Below, one piece after another: positions 35,237 through 43,859 of a stretch of 64,000 bases of DNA. Position numbers and translations under genes: made by a program. The first letter of the stretch is position 1, and every line of letters starts with the position of its first letter. The notes below the pieces were generated by a model, which had not been told where the DNA came from, made no database searches, and saw nothing but the letters and a program-made list of their open reading frames with translations. Source of the stretch: an uncultured Bacteroidales bacterium (GTDB lineage: Bacteria; Bacteroidota; Bacteroidia; Bacteroidales; Bacteroidaceae); NCBI GenBank assembly GCA_937914945.1, contig CALGJF010000009.1, forward strand, positions 1 through 64,000. Direction: 5' to 3'.

Positions 35237-35268
35237 AAAAGGCTGCTGAATAATTCAGCAGCCTTTTT
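35237..35268. terminator. terminator after nagB
   Basis: GGCTGCTGAA-TAA-TTCAGCAGCC (35241-35263) flanked by A6 and T5, so it can work in both directions between nagB and the converging small gene. Confidence 0.88.
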
Positions 35269-35296
35269 CTTGCCTGTATATACAATGTCTGTTACT

Positions 35297-35626
35297 CTAT
35301 TTGAAAACCACTCCAAGTGATTTCAGATAGTTGATGAACATGCCGGTGTAAATCTTGAACTCTCCATCCTCGATATCTATTCCGGTGTCAATTCCTTCGT
35401 CCTCCGTGTTTGTTGCTGTTCCCATTGATATCGTGACGGTTCCATTGTCTTTGTTCAGGGAGAATCCCTTTCCTGAATTAAGGGAAATCTCGCCTTTTTC
35501 ATTTATTGCTACTCCCCCTCCCAATGAGAGGCTCACTCTCCCGTTCTCCTCTTTTAATCCTTCGCCCAGCTGCGGAACAATATCGTAGCAGGCGTTTCCA
35601 ATAATTATTTTACATACGTTTGCCAT
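35297..35626 (-). CDS. small protein with glycine-rich beta repeats
   Basis: 109 residues, no signal peptide. Residues about 20-75 contain three to four degenerate ~14-residue repeats of the form G-G-(V/F)-x-(I/L)-N-x-(K/D)-G-x-(I/V)-(S/T)-(L/I): GEGLKEENGRVSLSL, GGGVAINEKGEISLN and GKGFSLNKDNGTVTIS. Such repeats resemble the shaft repeats of phage or bacteriocin tail fibres and beta-solenoids. No phage genes surround it. A TACCTTTG box at 35653-35660 (minus strand) supports expression. Function unknown. Confidence 0.7.
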   Translation of the reverse strand: MANVCKIIIGNACYDIVPQLGEGLKEENGRVSLSLGGGVAINEKGEISLNSGKGFSLNKDNGTVTISMGTATNTEDEGIDTGIDIEDGEFKIYTGMFINYLKSLGVVFK

Positions 35627-35799
35627 AATTCTTGTTTTTATTGTTTATGTGGCAAAGGTAGCAATGCCTTCTTCCTGCAAGGTTGCGAATTTGCCAAAAA
35701 TACTATTCGCCGGTGTAAAGGCTGTTTATAGCCGCTGTTTTACAATAGCATGATTTATTATTCCTTTATCTCTTTTAACATAAAATTAAAATTCAAAAA

Positions 35800-35830
35800 T
35801 TTGCTTTTATATATAAAATGCATAAATTTG
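35800..35830 (+). promoter_or_regulatory. promoter of the lplA-gcv operon
   Basis: TTTG at 35800-35803, 19-base spacer, TAAATTTG at 35823-35830. Transcription begins near 35837, about 88 bases before the lplA start. Confidence 0.62.
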
Positions 35831-35924
35831 TAGATGATACAAAGGTTGGCTGCTATCTCTGCATTGGCACATTTTATAGCAGATACTCTCTTTGTGGCGG
35901 TATAATGTGCTTAAAATCTTTGCT

Positions 35925-36896
35925 ATGATATATGTGGCACTCCCCATAGAAGAACAACGCCCTCTTCCGTTCTACCTGGCAATGGAAGAGTATATCGCAC
36001 GCACACTGCCTGCAGCCGACTATTTTTTCATGTGGCAAGTTGTCCCCACTGTTATTTTTGGCAGGAATCAGCTTATTGAGAGCGAGGTGGATACCGCCTA
36101 TTGTAAAGCTCACGGCATACAAATGTATCGTCGCAAGAGTGGTGGCGGTTGCGTCTATGCCGACAGGAGCAACATAATGCTGTCGTATATTACACCCACA
36201 AGCAATGTGAATTTTACCTTCAACCGTTATATGTTAATGGTGGAGCACGTGTTGCAGAAACTAGGGCTTGATGCTCGCACCACAGGGCGAAACGATATAC
36301 TTATTGGTGGCAAAAAGGTATCGGGCAACGCTTTCTATCATCTGCCGGGCAGGAGTATTGTCCATGGCACAATGCTTTACGATACAGATATAGAGCACAT
36401 GATGCGTTCTACAACACCGTCGCAAGAGAAGCTCAAAAGCAAAGGGGTGGAGTCGGTGCGCCAGCATGTAACAACCCTTAATCAATACCTTGAAATCTCC
36501 ATCGACGAATTCAAGCAGTTTGTGCGTAAAAATCTGTGCAGCGAAGAATTAATCCTTTCAGCCGATGAAATAAAAGCCATAGAACAGATTGCCGCGGAAT
36601 ACTATACCAATGAGTTTATCTATGGCAATAACCCTGCATACAGCGTGGTGATGCATAAACGCATTGACGGTGTGGGCGAGTTTGAGGCACGCTTGGAGGT
36701 GAAGGATGGGGTAATACGCAAGGCCAATCTGTTGGGTGATTTCTTCTTGACAGGCGATATCGACTCCATGTTAGGCAAGTTGCGTGGGGTATCATACACA
36801 CCGCAATCGGTTGCCCAAGCCCTCTCCGATACCGATGTCGAAGCAACAATCTTGAATTTGAAAAAAGAACAACTTATAACAATCTTATTTAACTGA
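35925..36896 (+). CDS. lplA: lipoate-protein ligase A
   Basis: 323 residues. Attaches lipoate to the lysine of lipoyl domains such as GcvH. The binding motif RRKSGGGCVYAD and the catalytic-lysine loop GRNDILIGGKKVSGNAFYH are present, followed by a C-terminal accessory domain (about 235-323). The frame extends to 35892, but the ATG at 35925 precedes the family's normal N-terminus. It ends 3 bases before gcvT, so enzyme and acceptor are made from one transcript. Context points to GcvH as the target. Confidence 0.92.
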   Translation: MIYVALPIEEQRPLPFYLAMEEYIARTLPAADYFFMWQVVPTVIFGRNQLIESEVDTAYCKAHGIQMYRRKSGGGCVYADRSNIMLSYITPTSNVNFTFNRYMLMVEHVLQKLGLDARTTGRNDILIGGKKVSGNAFYHLPGRSIVHGTMLYDTDIEHMMRSTTPSQEKLKSKGVESVRQHVTTLNQYLEISIDEFKQFVRKNLCSEELILSADEIKAIEQIAAEYYTNEFIYGNNPAYSVVMHKRIDGVGEFEARLEVKDGVIRKANLLGDFFLTGDIDSMLGKLRGVSYTPQSVAQALSDTDVEATILNLKKEQLITILFN

Positions 36897-36899
36897 CCT

Positions 36900-37991
36900 A
36901 TGGAAAATAAAAGAACCTGTCTTTACGACAAGCATGTTGCCCTTGGCGCATTAATCAGCCCTTTCGGTGGCTTTGATATGCCCATCCAGTATAGCAACAT
37001 TGTTGAGGAACACAATGCAGTGCGCCATGCTTGCGGAATATTCGACGTTTCTCACATGGGCGAGGTACTTATCACTGGCCCCGAGAGCGAGAAGTTTGTA
37101 AACTACATTTTTACAAATGATATTACAAATGCCCCCGATGGCAAGATTTACTATGGCATGATGTGTCATCCCACGGGCGGTGTGGTGGATGATTTGTTGG
37201 TATATAAGATGGGCGACAAACGCTACTTCCTTGTGATAAACGCATCGAACATAGATAAGGATGTGGCTTGGATTATGGAACATTCGCAAGATTTTGATGT
37301 GAAAATCGAGCATCAGAGTGAACTCTATGGCGAGGTTGCCGTTCAGGGCCCCAAGACCGAAGAGATAATAGAACGAGTGCTTGGTATCCCTTGCAGCGAA
37401 ATGGTGTTCTACACCTGCAAAGAGCTACAGTACAATGGTGAAACAATAATAATCAGTCGCACAGGCTACACAGGCGAGGATGGATTTGAACTTTATGGCT
37501 CGCATGCTTTCACCAACGAGGTGTGGGATAAACTGCTTGCAAGCGGCGAGGTTACTCCATGTGGCCTTGGCTGTCGCGATACATTGCGCTTCGAGGTGGG
37601 TCTTCCTCTCTATGGCGATGAACTATCGGATGAGATTACCCCGCTTGAAGCCGGGCTCGGAATCTTCGTTAAGCTCGAAAAAGATAATTTCATAGGCAAG
37701 GAGGCACTCGCTGCACAGAAGGCCGAAGGCCTCAAACGCAAAATTGTAGGTATTGAACTATATGACAAGGCAATCCCTCGCCACGGCTACGATGTTGAGG
37801 TTAATGGTGAGGTCGTGGGCACAGTAACCACGGGCTACAATTCAATATCCACAGGAAAGAGCGTGTGCATGGCTCTTGTAAATATTGAACACAGCAAGCT
37901 CGATACAGAGGTAGCTGTCCGCATACGCAAAAAAGTGTTTGCCGGCAAGGTTACCAAAAAGCGTTTTTACGATAAGAATTACAAAAAATAG
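36900..37991 (+). CDS. gcvT: glycine cleavage system T protein (aminomethyltransferase)
   Basis: 363 residues. Transfers the methylene group from the aminomethyl-lipoyl arm of GcvH to tetrahydrofolate, releasing ammonia. Conserved GIFDVSHMGEV near the N-terminus, SRTGYTGEDGFELY in the middle and the GLGCRDTLRFEVGLPLYGDEL folate-site region, then the beta-barrel C-terminal domain. Length matches the family. Second gene of the operon. Confidence 0.95.
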   Translation: MENKRTCLYDKHVALGALISPFGGFDMPIQYSNIVEEHNAVRHACGIFDVSHMGEVLITGPESEKFVNYIFTNDITNAPDGKIYYGMMCHPTGGVVDDLLVYKMGDKRYFLVINASNIDKDVAWIMEHSQDFDVKIEHQSELYGEVAVQGPKTEEIIERVLGIPCSEMVFYTCKELQYNGETIIISRTGYTGEDGFELYGSHAFTNEVWDKLLASGEVTPCGLGCRDTLRFEVGLPLYGDELSDEITPLEAGLGIFVKLEKDNFIGKEALAAQKAEGLKRKIVGIELYDKAIPRHGYDVEVNGEVVGTVTTGYNSISTGKSVCMALVNIEHSKLDTEVAVRIRKKVFAGKVTKKRFYDKNYKK

Positions 37992-38053
37992 GGTAGCAAT
38001 ATCCGCATAAATAAAGAACTTAATTAACTTATAACAACCAAAAAATTACAATT

Positions 38054-38434
38054 ATGAGCACAATTTTAGAAGGACTCTACTATGCAGAGTCGCACGAGTA
38101 TGTGAAGGTAGAAGGTGAGTATGGCTATGTAGGTATCACCGATTATGCGCAGCACGAGCTTGGCAACGTGGTTTATGTAGACATGCCCGATGAAGGCGAT
38201 GAGGTAACCGCAGGCGAGGATTTTGGCGCAGTAGAGAGCGTGAAGGCCGCAAGCGACCTTATCTCACCCGTAAGTGGCGAGGTTGTAGAGGTAAATGAGG
38301 CTCTTGCCGACAGCCCCGAACTTGTAAACAGCGACCCCTATGCCAATTGGATTATCAAAGTGAAACTTTCCGACCCCTCGGAGGTGGAATCACTCATGGA
38401 TGCCGCTGCATATAAATCACACATTAACGAATAA
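38054..38434 (+). CDS. gcvH: glycine cleavage system H protein
   Basis: 126 residues. The lipoyl carrier protein of the glycine cleavage complex. The lipoylated lysine lies in ESVKAASDLISPVSG (about residue 63). YYAESHEYVKVE opens the domain and SDPSEVESLMDAAAYKSHI ends it. Its 62-base spacing from gcvT is the longest in the operon, and the next gene starts 6 bases later. Confidence 0.95.
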   Translation: MSTILEGLYYAESHEYVKVEGEYGYVGITDYAQHELGNVVYVDMPDEGDEVTAGEDFGAVESVKAASDLISPVSGEVVEVNEALADSPELVNSDPYANWIIKVKLSDPSEVESLMDAAAYKSHINE

Positions 38435-38440
38435 ACAGCG

Positions 38441-39757
38441 ATGAAATATTTTCCTCATACCACGGAAGATATTGAACAGATGCTTGCCGTTGCCGGATTG
38501 AAGTCTATTGACGACCTCTTTGCCGAAATACCGCAACAACTGCTGTTCAATAAAGAATTTGCACTCCCCGAGGCTATGTCCGAGGCGGAGATACGCCGAT
38601 TCTTCGACGAACTTGGCAGCAAGAACAGCCGCCTCGTCTGTTTCGCGGGTGCAGGAGTTGAGGATCATTACTCACCCTCTGTGATAAATGCAATAATACA
38701 GAGGGGCGAGTTCCTCACCGCCTACACCCCCTATCAGCCCGAAATTTCGCAAGGTACCCTGCAATATATCTTTGAGTATCAGTCAATGATAACCGAACTC
38801 ACAGGCATGGATGTTACAAACGCCTCGATGTACGATGGCACTACAGCCACTGCCGAAGCTATGATGATGACCATTGCTGCAGCAAAGAAACGCAACAAGG
38901 TGCTTATATCTGCCACCATCAACCCCAAAGTGAAAAGGGTGGTGGAGACATACGCAAAATATCAAGGCGTAATAGTTGAAACCGTGCCCGAGAAGGATGG
39001 CGTTACCGACCTTGCTGCCCTTGAGGCAATGCATGCCGGCGACGATGTGGCGGGAGTAATTCTTGCGCAGCCCAACTTCTACGGCATTATAGAAGATTAC
39101 ACCGGTGTTGCCGATATGTGCCACGCAAAGAAGGCGCTTATGGTAATGAACGCCAACCCCTCGTCGCTTGCCGTGTTGAAAACACCGGCAGAGTGGGGTG
39201 CAGACATTGCCTGCGGCGACGCACAATCATTGGGTATTCCCATGAACTACGGTGGCTCTTATGTGGGCTATCTTGCTACCACCAATGCTCTCGTTCGCAA
39301 GCTGCCCGGGCGCATTGTGGGCGCAACTACCGATGTCGATGGCAAGCGCGCCTTTGTGCTCACATTGCAGGCACGCGAGCAGCATATTCGTCGCGAGAAG
39401 GCCAACAGTAACATCTGTTCCAACCAATCGCTCATGGCTCTATACGTTACCATTTATCTCTCGCTCATGGGCCACAAGGGGCTCAAAGAGGTAAATGCAG
39501 CATCGTATGGCGGTGCTCATTATCTTGCAGAAAAACTCGTAGCCACAGGAAAGTGTACATTGGCATTCGACAAGCCCTTTATGAACGAGTTTGCGGTAAA
39601 AACCACCGTTCCTGCAAAGGATATTCAAGAGGCATTGCTTGCTGCCGGTATATTGGGTGGTGTGCGCATAGCCGATGATATGTTGCTCCTTTGTGTAACA
39701 GAGCAACGTACAAAGGCCGAGATTGACAAACTAGTGGAAATAGTAAACAATATTTAA
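38441..39757 (+). CDS. gcvPA: glycine dehydrogenase subunit 1 (P protein, N-terminal half)
   Basis: 438 residues. With subunit 2 forms the PLP-dependent decarboxylase that acts first on glycine. GAGVEDHYSPSVINAI, YTPYQPEISQGTLQYIFE and NASMYDGTTATAEAM are typical of the N-terminal half. It has the fold but not the PLP lysine. Split P proteins are found in many bacteria with this gene order. Confidence 0.95.
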   Translation: MKYFPHTTEDIEQMLAVAGLKSIDDLFAEIPQQLLFNKEFALPEAMSEAEIRRFFDELGSKNSRLVCFAGAGVEDHYSPSVINAIIQRGEFLTAYTPYQPEISQGTLQYIFEYQSMITELTGMDVTNASMYDGTTATAEAMMMTIAAAKKRNKVLISATINPKVKRVVETYAKYQGVIVETVPEKDGVTDLAALEAMHAGDDVAGVILAQPNFYGIIEDYTGVADMCHAKKALMVMNANPSSLAVLKTPAEWGADIACGDAQSLGIPMNYGGSYVGYLATTNALVRKLPGRIVGATTDVDGKRAFVLTLQAREQHIRREKANSNICSNQSLMALYVTIYLSLMGHKGLKEVNAASYGGAHYLAEKLVATGKCTLAFDKPFMNEFAVKTTVPAKDIQEALLAAGILGGVRIADDMLLLCVTEQRTKAEIDKLVEIVNNI

Positions 39758-39774
39758 TTTAGGGAGGAATAGTT

Positions 39775-41244
39775 ATGATACGCAATTATGATAAATTGAT
39801 ATTCGAGCTCTCAAAAGAGGGCCGCGAGGGATATTCCCTCCCTAAAAACGAGTTTAAGGGGCTGTATTGTCCATGTGCTTTGCCCGCCAACCTCAAACGC
39901 TCTTCTGCGCCTCTGTTGCCACAGGTAACCGAGTTCGATGTTGTGCGCCACTATACCAATCTTTCCAATAAAAACTTTGGAGTAGATACAGGCTTCTATC
40001 CGCTTGGCAGCTGCACCATGAAATATAATCCTCGTATAAACGAGGAGATATGCTCACTGCCCGCATTTACAAGCCTGCACCCCGAAACTCCCGTGCAAGC
40101 ATCGCAAGGAGCGTTGGAGGTCTATTACAACCTTGCAGCCTCACTTGCCGAGATAAGTGGTCTTTCAGCCTTCACACTCAACCCTTATGCCGGTGCGCAT
40201 GGTGAGCTTACAGGCCTTATGATTATGCGCTCATATCATGAGCAACGTGGCGACCATAAACGTACCAAGGTGATTGTTCCCGACAGTGCCCATGGTACCA
40301 ACCCCGCGAGTGCTGCCGTATGCGGTTTGCAGATTGTTGAGGTTAAATCAACCGCCAACGGCACTGTTGATGTTGAGGATTTGAAACCCTTGCTCGATGA
40401 TACCATAGCCGGCATAATGATGACCAACCCCAACACCCTCGGAATTTTTGAAACCGAGATTCCCGAGATTGCCCGCCTTGTGCACGAGGCCGGCGGTTTG
40501 CTCTATTACGATGGTGCCAACCTCAATGCCGTGCTTGGTAAGTGTCGTCCGGGTGATATGGGATTCGATATCATGCACATCAACCTGCATAAAACATTCT
40601 CCACACCTCACGGTGGCGGAGGCCCCGGTGATGGCCCTGTGGGTGTGCGTGCAGGCTTGGAACATCTGTTGCCTAATCCACAAGTGAAAAAAGACGATGC
40701 AGGCCGTTTCTTCATCGACACCGACGAAAAGTCGGCCGGCTATGTCTCCAATTTCCTCGGCAACTTTGGCGTGTTGATGCGTGCATATACCTACATCCTC
40801 ACACTTGGTCGCGAGAATGTTAAGATGGTGGGCCCGCTTGCAGTGCTCAATGCCAACTATGTAAAGGAATCGCTGAAGGGTGAATATCTGTTACCCATTG
40901 AGGGCGTGTGCAAGCATGAGTTCGTGTTCGACGGTCTTGTGGATAAATCCACAGGTGTAACCACACTCGATATTGCCAAACGCTTGCTCGACTATGGCTA
41001 CCACGCCCCAACAATCTATTTCCCCTTGCTTTTCCACCAGAGCATAATGATTGAACCCACCGAGACCGAGAGCAAAGAGACGCTCGATGAGTTTATTGCT
41101 GTGATGAAGACCGTGGCACGCGAGGCTATAGAGAACCCCGATGTGGTGAAGAATGCACCATATTCGACACCCGTGCGTCGCCTCGATGAGACAACGGCAG
41201 CACGCTCTCCCAAGACCACATACAAACAACTTGTGGCAGAGTAG
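39775..41244 (+). CDS. gcvPB: glycine dehydrogenase subunit 2 (P protein, C-terminal half)
   Basis: 489 residues. Carries the PLP-binding lysine in INLHKTFSTPHGGGGPGDGP (about residue 270), and the entry segment FYPLGSCTMKYNPRI. Together with gcvPA it equals the length of an unsplit P protein. Last gene of the operon; a large palindromic terminator follows. The dihydrolipoamide dehydrogenase (L protein) is not encoded here and must be shared with other complexes. Confidence 0.95.
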   Translation: MIRNYDKLIFELSKEGREGYSLPKNEFKGLYCPCALPANLKRSSAPLLPQVTEFDVVRHYTNLSNKNFGVDTGFYPLGSCTMKYNPRINEEICSLPAFTSLHPETPVQASQGALEVYYNLAASLAEISGLSAFTLNPYAGAHGELTGLMIMRSYHEQRGDHKRTKVIVPDSAHGTNPASAAVCGLQIVEVKSTANGTVDVEDLKPLLDDTIAGIMMTNPNTLGIFETEIPEIARLVHEAGGLLYYDGANLNAVLGKCRPGDMGFDIMHINLHKTFSTPHGGGGPGDGPVGVRAGLEHLLPNPQVKKDDAGRFFIDTDEKSAGYVSNFLGNFGVLMRAYTYILTLGRENVKMVGPLAVLNANYVKESLKGEYLLPIEGVCKHEFVFDGLVDKSTGVTTLDIAKRLLDYGYHAPTIYFPLLFHQSIMIEPTETESKETLDEFIAVMKTVAREAIENPDVVKNAPYSTPVRRLDETTAARSPKTTYKQLVAE

Positions 41245-41264
41245 AGTGTAGCTTGCCGATGATT

Positions 41265-41310
41265 ATATACATAAAATGCTGTGGCGTGCGCCACAGCATT
41301 TTATGTATAT
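41265..41310. terminator. 46-bp perfect palindrome between converging genes
   Basis: Arms 41265-41286 and 41289-41310 are perfect complements with only a two-base TG centre. GC-rich core GCTGTGGCG, AT-rich outer ends that give U-tracts in both directions. It serves gcvPB and the helicase gene. Confidence 0.85.
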
Positions 41311-41316
41311 GTGAGT

Positions 41317-42729
41317 TTACTCTGCCACCGATGGTGCTTGCCCCTTGTCTCTTCTTGGGCGACGGTGGTAGCGGCGGCGTTGAGGTTTTTTCTTTCCATC
41401 GCCATTGTTGACGGTTGCCGCTTTGTTTTCTGCGGGTTTCGGTGCAGCAACCTCCTCCTTTTTTGCTTTGGGCTTGCCGCCTTCTCTGCGGCTCTTGTCT
41501 CTGCGCCCGTGGTTGCGGCCACCATGCTCCTTACGATTACTCCCGCGCTTGCCGCCATGTGAACGGCCGCCTTTTGTGGGTGAGTATTCGGGTGCCTCGC
41601 CCAGCTCCTCGGGTAGGGGAGTCTTTGGTACCTCCTGCTCCATGAATTTCTCGATGCGCCTGAAATATTGCTGGTCCTCAACCGATACAAATGTAATAGC
41701 GCGTCCCTTGGTGTTGGCGCGTGCAGTACGGCCCACGCGGTGTATGTAGTCGTCGCAGTCGCGTGGTACATCGTAGTTAATTACTATGCGTATGTCGTCG
41801 ATGTCTATTCCACGGGCGAGAATATCGGTTGCTACAATAATATCTATCTTGCGGCTCTTGTAGCGGAACATTATTTCGTCGCGTTCGGCTTGTCCCAAGT
41901 CGCTATGCATTTCGCCCACATTGAATCCGCGCTTTTTCAGTGCGATTGAGATATCTTTTACCTTGCTCTTGCGCGATGCAAAAAGAATAACTCTCTCGGT
42001 GCTCTCATTCTCAAAGATGTTTTTTATGATGCCCATCTTCTGCCCCTCGTGGCAGATGTAGGCCTCCTGCGCTATGCCGTCGGCAGGCTTGGCAAGCGAT
42101 AGGGTAATCTGCAAAGGGTCGGTGAGAATGTTGGCTGCCAGCTTGCGTATCTCCTGTGGCATGGTTGCCGAAAAGAGCATTGTCTGTCGCTCCTTGGGCA
42201 GTTGCTTGGCAATGGTCATGATGTCGTTGTAGAAACCCATGTCTAGCATGCGGTCGGCCTCGTCGAGTATGAAAAAAGAAACACGTGAAAGGTCTATATT
42301 CCCTAAATTTATGTGGCTTATGAGCCTTCCCGGGGTGGCTACTATGATATCGGCACCCTTTGCCATGCCTCGTAGCTCTTGTTCATATCGTTGGCCATCG
42401 TTACCTCCATATACAGCCACGCTTGAAAAGGGCATGAAATATGTGAATCCCTCCAATTGGCGGTCTATCTGCTGGGCAAGCTCGCGCGTGGGTGCCATCA
42501 CCACGCAGTTTATGGCATCGTCGGGGTAACCGCCACGGCATAGTTTGTTGAGCACAGGTAGCAGGTAGGCTGCGGTTTTTCCTGTTCCTGTTTGCGCCAC
42601 GCCTATGAGGTCGCGCCCGTCCATCAATGGTTGTATTGTCTGTTCCTGTATCGGGGTGCAGGTTTCGAAGCGCATTGCATCGAGCGCATCGAGAACCTCG
42701 TCTTCAAAATCAAAATCTGTAAAATACAT
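41317..42729 (-). CDS. DEAD-box RNA helicase (RhlE-like)
   Basis: 470 residues. Two RecA-like domains: Q motif TPIQEQTI, motif I AQTGTGKT, Ia PTRELAQQ, Ib ATPGRL, II LDEADRML, III SAT, then DILARGIDIDDI and VI HRVGRTAR. The C-terminal ~95 residues are basic and rich in Gly, Arg, Lys and His (HGGKRGSNRKEHGG-type), an RNA-binding tail. It probably helps ribosome assembly or RNA turnover; RhlE is the nearest remembered subgroup. Last gene of the lon operon. Confidence 0.93.
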   Translation of the reverse strand: MYFTDFDFEDEVLDALDAMRFETCTPIQEQTIQPLMDGRDLIGVAQTGTGKTAAYLLPVLNKLCRGGYPDDAINCVVMAPTRELAQQIDRQLEGFTYFMPFSSVAVYGGNDGQRYEQELRGMAKGADIIVATPGRLISHINLGNIDLSRVSFFILDEADRMLDMGFYNDIMTIAKQLPKERQTMLFSATMPQEIRKLAANILTDPLQITLSLAKPADGIAQEAYICHEGQKMGIIKNIFENESTERVILFASRKSKVKDISIALKKRGFNVGEMHSDLGQAERDEIMFRYKSRKIDIIVATDILARGIDIDDIRIVINYDVPRDCDDYIHRVGRTARANTKGRAITFVSVEDQQYFRRIEKFMEQEVPKTPLPEELGEAPEYSPTKGGRSHGGKRGSNRKEHGGRNHGRRDKSRREGGKPKAKKEEVAAPKPAENKAATVNNGDGKKKPQRRRYHRRPRRDKGQAPSVAE

Positions 42730-42735
42730 AAAATA

Positions 42736-43842
42736 TTATTTGGGTGCTTTCCTGTATAAATAGAGAGCGATAAAACTATATAAAATGTTGGGTAGCCACA
42801 CGGCAAGTGCTACGGGCATTTGGTCGGCAAAGGCCGATGATATTGTTTGGAACAGAATATAAGAGAAACTCAGTCCCAAACCAATTCCAAGTGATAATCC
42901 CATGCCGCCTTTGGTCTTTTTGGATGATAGCGATGCACCTATTATGGTTAGTATGAACGCTGCAAACGACATGGCTATTCGTTTGTGATACTCCACCTCG
43001 AATGCTTTGATGTTTGCCATGCCGCGAGCCTTTTGCTTGTCGATATATTCACTCAATTCGGGGCTGGTCATCGTTTCGTGTTGTCCCTCGGTAATAAGGA
43101 AATCGGCCGGCTCTATTTTTATAATGGTGTCAAGCGGTATCTGGTTGCTCGATCTTATAACCTCCTTGTCGCCGGCAAGTTCGCGTATCATCCAGTTGCG
43201 TGCGGTCCATTTATACTTTTCCTCGGGGTGATACTTGATACTCTTTGCAGTCATGTGCGATACAAGCTTTTTGTCCTCGAACTTGTCGAGCGAGAAACGG
43301 AATCCTGTGGAATTGCGTGTTTCGTACCTCTCTATGTATGCAACCGTGTTTTCATCAACCTGCAACTGTATGTTGTATGCCGATTTTGTCTCCTTTTTCT
43401 TATTGTGCTTAATTTCGAATTCAATACGCGTTTCATTGCCATTTGGTATTATGTATGCTCCCAATGCGTATGTGAGAATGGCAATAAAGGCTGCCGAAAC
43501 CATGTATGGGCGCAACAGCCGCTTGAAACTTACACCCGATGCAAACATTGCGATAATTTCGGAGTTTTCGGCAAGTTTCGATGTGAAATATATTACCGAA
43601 ATAAACACGAACAATGCGCTGAACGTATTTGCAAGATAGGGCGCATAGTTGAGGTAGTAGTCTATGATAACCTCGGACATAGTTGCGTTTGATGTAGCAA
43701 ACTTGTCAATCTTTTCGTTGTAGTCGAACACCACAATGACAATGATTATGAGTCCCAACGAAAAGAAATATGTACCAAGAAATTTGCCTATAATATATAG
43801 GTCGAGGCGTTTCAGTTTAATTGCGTCTAACCATTTTTTCAT
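42736..43842 (-). CDS. LptF/LptG-family permease
   Basis: 368 residues. Inner-membrane component of the lipopolysaccharide export ABC complex. Three predicted transmembrane helices at the N-terminus (about 18-40, 60-82, 102-124), a periplasmic jellyroll-like region (about 130-270), then three C-terminal helices (about 285-360). The frame is open to 43902, but the ATG at 43842 (MKKWLDAIKLKRLDLYI) matches the family start. Whether it is F or G cannot be told here. Six bases before the helicase gene, 17 after tgt. Confidence 0.88.
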   Translation of the reverse strand: MKKWLDAIKLKRLDLYIIGKFLGTYFFSLGLIIIVIVVFDYNEKIDKFATSNATMSEVIIDYYLNYAPYLANTFSALFVFISVIYFTSKLAENSEIIAMFASGVSFKRLLRPYMVSAAFIAILTYALGAYIIPNGNETRIEFEIKHNKKKETKSAYNIQLQVDENTVAYIERYETRNSTGFRFSLDKFEDKKLVSHMTAKSIKYHPEEKYKWTARNWMIRELAGDKEVIRSSNQIPLDTIIKIEPADFLITEGQHETMTSPELSEYIDKQKARGMANIKAFEVEYHKRIAMSFAAFILTIIGASLSSKKTKGGMGLSLGIGLGLSFSYILFQTISSAFADQMPVALAVWLPNILYSFIALYLYRKAPK

Positions 43843-43859
43843 AGTAATAGTACTCTTTT

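Noticed and set aside
35627..35924. Glycine riboswitch before the gcv operon
   Set aside because: I could not find the paired aptamer structure; the leader after the predicted start is only about 88 bases. A covariance search would settle it.
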